A stretch of 64,000 nucleotides of DNA. Origin: Natronobeatus ordinarius (GTDB lineage Archaea > Halobacteriota > Halobacteria > Halobacteriales > Natrialbaceae). Every line of letters starts with the position of its first letter. Within the stretch, counting starts at the first letter, position 1. Positions 58,781-64,000 of this stretch are shown here, in pieces. The translations under genes were made by a program, and so were the position numbers. The stretch covers positions 682,001 to 746,000 of the forward strand of contig NZ_CP101456.1 of NCBI RefSeq assembly GCF_024362485.1. Reading direction: 5' to 3'. The notes beneath the pieces are model-generated. The model made no database searches and was not told the origin of the DNA. It saw only the letters and a program-made list of their open reading frames with translations.

Positions 58781-60814
58781 ATGAGTTTCAATAAAAAAGT
58801 AAATTCAGAAGTTCGTGATGCCGCAATTAGAAGTCTATCCGTCACTTCTTCACTGGCCCGACGCCCTCGATCATCGAACGGGTCGGGAATGGCTCTCGCT
58901 CTCTCTACGATACTGATCGTTTCGCTCGTCGCCATGGTGCCGCTCGCCGCTGGCGACCCGGGTTCGGTCGGGAACCTGGCTCTGGAGGACCGCGACGCCT
59001 CCGATGCCAGCCTCGAAGAACAGCACAGGGCGGCCGTGATCGATCCGCAACTCGAGAAACTGGCGTCGACGGAGGACGAACTCACTGTCGTTCTCCGGTT
59101 GACTGAACTGCGCGACGTCGACGAGCCGCGGCTACAGGCGGCCACCACACGGTCTGACCTGGACGTCCGTGACGAACTCAAGTCCCACGCGGCAACGACC
59201 CAGTCGCCGGTCGTCGCCACTCTCGAGCGCCGACCGGGCGTCGAGGTCCGAACCGACTTCTGGATCACGAACGCCCTCGTGGTGACCGTCGACACGACCG
59301 AAACCGACCTCGAGTCACTCGCGGCGCTCCCACACGTCGAACGAATCCACGAGAACTACGAAGTCGAGGCCGTCTCGACGGCAGCCAGCTCACCCGCCGT
59401 CGATCAGGGCGCGCTCGAGACCGGTTCCCTCCAGTCAACGGTCGCCGAGACGGCCGAAAGCGACTACACGTACGGGCTCGAGCAGATCAACGCCCCCGAC
59501 GTCTGGGACGAGTTCGACAACCGTGGCGAGGGTGCGACGGTCGCAGTGCTCGATACCGGCGTCGACGTCGATAGTCACCCAGACCTCGAGTTGATCGAGG
59601 ACGGCTGGGCCGAGTTCGACGAAGGCGGCAACCTGGTAGATAGCGAACCGTACGATCCCGAAGGGCATGGCACGCACGTGACCGGGACCGTTGGCGGGGA
59701 CCAGACCGACGCGAACGTTCACTACGGCGTCGCTCCCGACGTCGGATTGGCCCACAGTAAAGTCCTCGATGAGAATGGAGAGGGTTCATTCCCCGCGATC
59801 CTGGCTGGTATGCAGTGGGCGACCGACCACGAGGCCGACGTCGACGTCCTCACGATGAGTCTGGGTGCCGACGACTACATCGACGAGTTCATCGACCCGG
59901 TCGAGAACGCGAGAGACGCCGGCATCGTCGTCGTCGCAGCCGCTGGGAACGAAGGTCAGGGGACTTCCAGCTCTCCGGCAAACGTCTACGACGCGTTCGC
60001 AGTCGGTGGATCGGATAGCAACGAGAATCTCTACGCTAGCTCGAGTGGCGAAGTAATCACAACTGCAGACGTGTGGGACAACCCGCCGACACACTGGCCT
60101 TCTGAGTATACCGTTCCCAACGTTGCGGCACCGGGTGTCAACGTCTTGAGTGCAGTCCCCGATGACGGACACGGGTATAAAAGCGGTACGTCGATGGCAA
60201 CCCCTCACGTCGCTGGAGCCGCCGCGCTGTTGGTAACCGAGGATCCTGACCTCTCGGTGTCGGAGATCGAGCAACTCCTCGAGGAGACGGCCTCTCACCC
60301 CGACGGCGGTGATCAGGATTCCGAATTCGGCCACGGCATCATCGATGCACACGCAGCCGTGAGTGCCGCGGCAGGAATCGACGCCTCACTCGAGGTGAGT
60401 GACCTCGAGGCGCCGGCAACCGTCGGAGACGGCGAGGAACTCACCGTCTCGGCGACGGTGACGAACGCGGGAGAGTCCACAGCGACCCGCGACGTCGAGG
60501 TGCGTCTCGACGACGCCCTCTTGCACAGCGAGTCCGTGACCCTCGAGGCCGATTCGGACACCGACGTTGCGTTCGAGAACGTACTGATCGACGTCGGACC
60601 TGGGGACTACCAGCTCGGCGTTCACGTCGAGGATGGCGGTGAAGCCACCACGGAGCTCACGGTCGAGGCGACCGCCGCTACCTACACCGACGAGGACGGC
60701 ACCGTCCAGACTGGCGGTCTTCGCGATGCGATCGATGACTGGCGGTCCGGGATCATCGACACCGGCCTCTTGCGCGACGTCATCGATTACTGGCGATCTG
60801 GAGCCGAAGTATAA
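58781..60814 (+). CDS. Subtilisin-like (S8) serine protease, halolysin-type
   Basis: 677 residues. The N-terminal segment has RR (28-29) and a hydrophobic helix MALALSTILIVSLVAMVPLAAG (37-58). A pro-peptide covers ~85-195 (inhibitor I9-like). The S8 domain is at ~228-530 with triad Asp258 (AVLDTG), His296 (EGHGTHV) and Ser471 (GTSMATPH), plus oxyanion Asn390 (AAGNEG). A CARDB/Ig-like domain follows at ~550-635. A C-terminal pair of RDAIDDWRSG / RDVIDYWRSG repeats resembles the DVIDxWRSG ends of other haloarchaeal exoproteins. It is extracellular and probably processes surface or dietary proteins. The ATG at 58781 is the only close start. Confidence 0.9.
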   Translation: MSFNKKVNSEVRDAAIRSLSVTSSLARRPRSSNGSGMALALSTILIVSLVAMVPLAAGDPGSVGNLALEDRDASDASLEEQHRAAVIDPQLEKLASTEDELTVVLRLTELRDVDEPRLQAATTRSDLDVRDELKSHAATTQSPVVATLERRPGVEVRTDFWITNALVVTVDTTETDLESLAALPHVERIHENYEVEAVSTAASSPAVDQGALETGSLQSTVAETAESDYTYGLEQINAPDVWDEFDNRGEGATVAVLDTGVDVDSHPDLELIEDGWAEFDEGGNLVDSEPYDPEGHGTHVTGTVGGDQTDANVHYGVAPDVGLAHSKVLDENGEGSFPAILAGMQWATDHEADVDVLTMSLGADDYIDEFIDPVENARDAGIVVVAAAGNEGQGTSSSPANVYDAFAVGGSDSNENLYASSSGEVITTADVWDNPPTHWPSEYTVPNVAAPGVNVLSAVPDDGHGYKSGTSMATPHVAGAAALLVTEDPDLSVSEIEQLLEETASHPDGGDQDSEFGHGIIDAHAAVSAAAGIDASLEVSDLEAPATVGDGEELTVSATVTNAGESTATRDVEVRLDDALLHSESVTLEADSDTDVAFENVLIDVGPGDYQLGVHVEDGGEATTELTVEATAATYTDEDGTVQTGGLRDAIDDWRSGIIDTGLLRDVIDYWRSGAEV

Positions 60815-61081
60815 CCTTTCACGCGCGTGCGACTGGGTGTCGCCCGCGTCGATCGCTCCATTCCGTCCGTGTCGATCGCTCTATTCCTGGCTCGCCGGCC
60901 TCGCTCGGAGCGCTCGTTTGGACTCGAGCTCGTCGAGGCGACGATGGCGATTCGCTTTGAACTGTTCGATCGGTCACTCCCGGCTCAACGCGGCCAATGA
61001 ACTGTTTTGAACACTCATAAAAACGTGAATTTCTCACTAAAACAAACAACAAGTTGATGAATAGATGATCGCTACCACCAC

Positions 61082-61170
61082 CTGGCGGGGACGGATGGGG
61101 TACCGCCCTGCTCTACCACATCACAACGGTTCCCCGCCAGAGTGGGTAGGGGTACGCAGGGCATGGTACC
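61082..61170. repeat. Interleaved inverted repeats
   Basis: Two inverted pairs cross each other. CTGGCGGGGA (61082-61091) pairs with TCCCCGCCAG (61131-61140). GGTACCGCCCTGC (61099-61111) pairs with GCAGGGC-AT-GGTACC (61156-61170). The first pair encloses the left arm of the second, so the two cannot both fold as simple hairpins; a pseudoknot or switch is possible. It may also be the end of a mobile element. Confidence 0.7.
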
Positions 61171-61547
61171 GGTTTATCCATCCGTTTCGACAACCGAATA
61201 CGTCGTCTCTTGTCGGGGCGATCAGCCCCGCTGTTGTGTCGATTCCGCCTTCTCGTGACGGTCGCGTGTGTTTTCCAACTGGACTCGAGCTGATTGAACC
61301 GGACTCGAGCCGTTCGTGTCTCGTTCGGTGACTTGATACTCTTTTACCGGCAATCACCAAACGAGTAACTCTGCTACTCTTCAGAATTCATAACACGCAT
61401 TCACCGACATTCCCGCTGTTCGGCGACTGGCGACAACGCCGCTCGAAACCGCCTCGTTTCAGCCGAACGTGCGAAACCGCCGGCTCGAGTAATGGCGTTT
61501 TACTGTACGACGACCGTCATACTAGCTTCTGGTGAGAGACAACAAAG

Positions 61548-61554
61548 TATATAA
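61548..61554 (+). promoter_or_regulatory. TATA box of the S-layer-type gene
   Basis: TATATAA at 61548-61554 predicts a transcript start near 61576-61580. That would leave about 12-15 bases before the upstream ORF at 61591 and a leader of about 140 bases before the S-layer ATG at 61716. Confidence 0.55.
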
Positions 61555-61590
61555 CTCACGACCCAAAACATATCCCTCGTACCCCTACCC

Positions 61591-61710
61591 ATGGTCAGGC
61601 GAGTAAGTAGGATCGGATTGCGGAATTTGGACGGTACTCAGTCTTCGGATACCGCAGTCACCGATCGGAACACGAGCGTGGCCACGCAGGAGAAGGAACA
61701 CGAAAACTAA
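61591..61710 (+). CDS. 39-codon upstream ORF in the S-layer gene leader
   Basis: ATG at 61591, stop at 61708-61710, encoding MVRRVSRIGLRNLDG...TQEKEHEN. The next gene's ATG follows 5 bases after the stop. It lies wholly within the expected transcript leader. It could be a leader peptide controlling translation of the surface protein, or chance. The product is basic at the start and acidic at the end, without a signal or known motif. Confidence 0.4.
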   Translation: MVRRVSRIGLRNLDGTQSSDTAVTDRNTSVATQEKEHEN

Positions 61711-61715
61711 CAAAT

Positions 61716-64000
61716 ATGACAAGAGACGATATAACCTATCGCGAAAAGGGACGTGCAGTGTTCCTGGCCGCGATTATGGTACTCTCGGTCGTTGCTATGT
61801 CCGCAGCGTTTGCGGGCGCAGCTGTGGCACAGGCTGAAGAGCCAGACCGTGACGTACCGGAAACAGTAGCGCCAGGCGAAACGTTCGAAGTGACGACGAC
61901 TATACAAGTCACGGAAGATATTGAATTCCTCATCGTTTCCGACGAGATCTCCCCTGAAATGGACACGGAATATGAACCAATTCAGGGAGTTGGCACGTAT
62001 GAGGTTGATGGGGAAGCACGTGGTGCGTCCTTCGTTGACGACCTTCCCGGAAACTTCACCCTCTTCGAAGATGGTGGTGACGATGTCATCATCGAAGGTG
62101 GTTCCGAGGTCGTTGTGACCTACGAGGCTACCGCACCGGACGAAGAAGGTACGCACACCATCGAGGGTTCCATGGCCGTCGACACGCCTGACGGTACCGA
62201 CGCGCACTATGACTACTCGCAGGACGTCGTCGTTGCGGAGGAGGAGGAGGAGCCACCGGAAGAAGAAGGTGAGCTCTCCGTCGACTCCGTCGACGCTACC
62301 CCGATCACCGAGGGTGACGACGCGACGTTCGACGTCACCGTCAACAACTCCGGTGAGGATGAAGCCACCGCTGACGTCGGCGTTGAGATCGACACGCCCG
62401 AAGGCGACTACAGCGCATCCGACGACGTGACCGTCGGGGCTGGCGAGACGGAGACTGTCTCGCTGACCGTGGACACGTCCGACCTGCCCGCTGGCACGTA
62501 CGACTACGAAATCACCGTCGACGGTGAGGAAGCCTACGACGGCACGTTGACCGTCCGCGAGGACGCCAACGCGCTGATCACTGGTGAGCTCACGGACCGC
62601 CAGCAGAACGCCATCGACAGCGACGTCGCTGGCGACCTCGAGGTTACCGTCTACGACCGTGAGAGCGACCGGTACTTCTTCACGAACGTGCCGCTGTCGG
62701 AGTTCGACGACCTCGCTGAGGAGAACGACCTCGTCGACAGCGCTGGCTTCACGCCCGGCGAGCCTGACGTCTACGACATCGAGCTCGCGCTCATCGAAGA
62801 CACGGCTCAGTACGAGTTCACCGTCAATGACCCCGAGAACCGGTTCTTCACCTTCGACGGTGTGACCGAGGAACTCGAGGGTGGACAGAACGACGACCTG
62901 AACTTCCGCCTCGAGCGCGTCGAGGACGCTGACCGGCTGACGATCCTCGCCGATGGCGAGCTCGACCGCATCACTGGCGACATCGAGGACGGCGACGTCC
63001 CGATCGACCCTGACCCCGAGCGTCTCGGGCAGGAGACCGTCGACATCGATGAGTCCGTCGAAGCCGACGTCTTCGTCGAGACGATGGACAACGAAGACTT
63101 CGGCACCGACCTCGGTGAACTCGCTCCGTTCGAGGACACCGTCCACTACGATGCCGAAATCGTCGACGGTGTGGATGCCGGCCAGAACGTCAACGTCGTC
63201 GTCGACCCCGTACAGAGCGACACTGACGAGGACGGCCTGACCGACTTCGAGATCAGCCTCGACCTCGGCACCCACGACGCCGACGACTTCTCGGACAACA
63301 TCGAAGTCGAACTCGAGTTCTACGCACAGAGTGACAACACCGCGTACGACACGCTGACGATCATCTTCGTCCCCGAAATCGGTGACACCGGTACGATCTC
63401 CGGTGAAGTCGACGAGATTCGACAGGACCGGATGATCGGCGTCCAGGACGACCGACAGTCCAACATCCAGCCGATCGCGAACGTGCCGGTCCACGCTGTC
63501 CAGTTTGACGACCTCATGGAGAACATGGCCAGCATCAACGACGGTGCGGCCCTCGAAGAGGTCCCGGCTGAAGTCGGTGGCGAGAACGTCATCGGCCACT
63601 CGCCGGAGAACGTCCGCATCGCTGACGGCGACCAGTTCCGCGTCGTGACCTACGAAGACAACGAAGAGATCATCCAGGACCCACGAGCTGACTACCTGGT
63701 GCACACCTCCAGTGACACCGAGGTCGTCCAGAACGAGACGTCGATCGGCTTCGACGTCCACGAGACCGAGGGTGACACTGGTGAGTTGATTGGCGTCTCC
63801 TTCCTGGAGCCCGACGACTACCAGGTCCAGCAGCTGGTTGAGGTGACCCTGGAGGACCAGACGACCGAGGTCCTCTGGAAGAACGTCAGCCTCGATACCG
63901 CTGGTGGAACGCATGCAACGCCCGACGCCCTGTTCTCGCCCACCGAGGACCTGACGTTCGATGCGGTCGACGAGCGCTACGAGGACGACCGTGTCATCCC
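61716..64000 (+). CDS. S-layer-type surface glycoprotein (3' end missing)
   Basis: Open from an ATG at 61716 to the window edge, at least 761 residues. The signal REKGRAVFLAAIMVLSVVAM followed by SAAFAGAAVAQ is the characteristic haloarchaeal S-layer signal (REKxRAxFLAxxMVLSV). An Ig-like domain (~30-165) starts VPETVAPGETFEVTTTI. An acidic hinge EEEEEPPEEEGE and a CARDB-like domain (VDATPITEGDDATFDVTVNNSG) come next. Long repetitive beta domains follow, with N-glycosylation sequons (for example NNS, NFT, NET). A C-terminal PGF-CTERM anchor would be expected beyond the window. A leader with a small upstream ORF precedes it. Very likely the main cell-envelope protein or a paralogue. Confidence 0.88.
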   Translation, partial: MTRDDITYREKGRAVFLAAIMVLSVVAMSAAFAGAAVAQAEEPDRDVPETVAPGETFEVTTTIQVTEDIEFLIVSDEISPEMDTEYEPIQGVGTYEVDGEARGASFVDDLPGNFTLFEDGGDDVIIEGGSEVVVTYEATAPDEEGTHTIEGSMAVDTPDGTDAHYDYSQDVVVAEEEEEPPEEEGELSVDSVDATPITEGDDATFDVTVNNSGEDEATADVGVEIDTPEGDYSASDDVTVGAGETETVSLTVDTSDLPAGTYDYEITVDGEEAYDGTLTVREDANALITGELTDRQQNAIDSDVAGDLEVTVYDRESDRYFFTNVPLSEFDDLAEENDLVDSAGFTPGEPDVYDIELALIEDTAQYEFTVNDPENRFFTFDGVTEELEGGQNDDLNFRLERVEDADRLTILADGELDRITGDIEDGDVPIDPDPERLGQETVDIDESVEADVFVETMDNEDFGTDLGELAPFEDTVHYDAEIVDGVDAGQNVNVVVDPVQSDTDEDGLTDFEISLDLGTHDADDFSDNIEVELEFYAQSDNTAYDTLTIIFVPEIGDTGTISGEVDEIRQDRMIGVQDDRQSNIQPIANVPVHAVQFDDLMENMASINDGAALEEVPAEVGGENVIGHSPENVRIADGDQFRVVTYEDNEEIIQDPRADYLVHTSSDTEVVQNETSIGFDVHETEGDTGELIGVSFLEPDDYQVQQLVEVTLEDQTTEVLWKNVSLDTAGGTHATPDALFSPTEDLTFDAVDERYEDDRVI

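Larger units (their letters stand above)
60815..61590. other. 776-bp space before the S-layer gene
   Basis: No gene can be supported here. Short frames exist on both strands (for example around 61065-61331), but their composition is Arg/Ser-rich and they coincide with structured repeats. Contents that can be named: an AT-rich patch with T-runs at 61010-61060, the interleaved inverted repeats at 61082-61170, and the promoter at 61548-61554. The space may mainly serve as a long regulatory region for the highly expressed gene that follows. Confidence 0.6.

Noticed and set aside
61065-61331. Possible 88-residue protein upstream of the S-layer gene
   Set aside because: It coincides with interleaved inverted repeats and has unusual composition; the opposite strand is similarly open.
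61707-63914. Minus-strand open frame of 735 codons opposite the S-layer-type gene
   Set aside because: It is rich in Val and Asp because it mirrors acidic codons. The plus strand has the S-layer signal peptide and Ig-like domains.

Overview
This window looks like a stretch of haloarchaeal chromosome. The DNA is GC-rich, the proteins are very acidic, and many genes have a TATA-like box about 25-30 bases before the ATG with no leader. Typical haloarchaeal families are present: LOV/HTH_10 Bat-like regulators, SAMP ubiquitin-like proteins, archaeosine radical SAM protein RaSEA, a twin-arginine-rich secretome and an S-layer-type signal peptide. A Natrialbales-type organism is plausible, but that is inference.

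Region by region. 1-3.5 kb: a truncated HTH regulator fused to a P-loop NTPase (runs off the left edge), a relic IS200/IS605-type hairpin, and the CCA-adding enzyme. 3.5-9 kb: tRNA-Asn(GTT) with a duplicated 3' end, purS-purQ, RaSEA, a small zinc finger protein, a LOV-PAS-GAF-HTH_10 regulator and a 122-bp compound palindrome. 9-21.4 kb: mostly housekeeping genes: aldehyde ferredoxin oxidoreductase, zinc-ribbon proteins, tRNA splicing endonuclease, a GT4 glycosyltransferase, a SAMP/MoaD-like protein beside a possible DUF1952-like partner, two divergent regulators, a hydrolase and a ZIP transporter.

21.4-38 kb: the most coherent system, all on the minus strand. Reading with transcription, the order is AcnA-type aconitase, ArsR regulator, Tat-exported Mo/W oxidoreductase, four-cluster ferredoxin subunit, NrfD-type membrane subunit, a two-helix small protein, a TorD-type chaperone, an HdrA-like/MvhD-like fusion that appears to have lost its flavin site, an Mrp Fe-S carrier, MobA, a second ArsR regulator and a second aconitase. 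The four structural genes overlap by ATGA. I read it as a complex iron-sulfur molybdoenzyme respiratory module carrying its own cofactor and cluster supply. Its substrate cannot be decided from sequence.

38-42.5 kb: a visibly AT-rich accessory island full of decayed transposases (one ISH6-like, two IS5/ISH1-like). It carries an overlapping gene pair (an HExxH zincin and a Tat-exported protein), a Tat lipoprotein, and a 107-bp element inserted into both IS5 relics.

42.5-57.8 kb: DUF302, CPBP protease, NhaC antiporter, VOC protein, RNA ligase, and a tripartite tricarboxylate transporter cluster (tctCBA) with a family III CoA-transferase, a Bat-type regulator and a LeuA/citramalate-synthase-like enzyme. 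57.8-64 kb: a secreted anchored protein, a subtilisin-family protease and the start of an S-layer-type glycoprotein preceded by a 39-codon upstream ORF.
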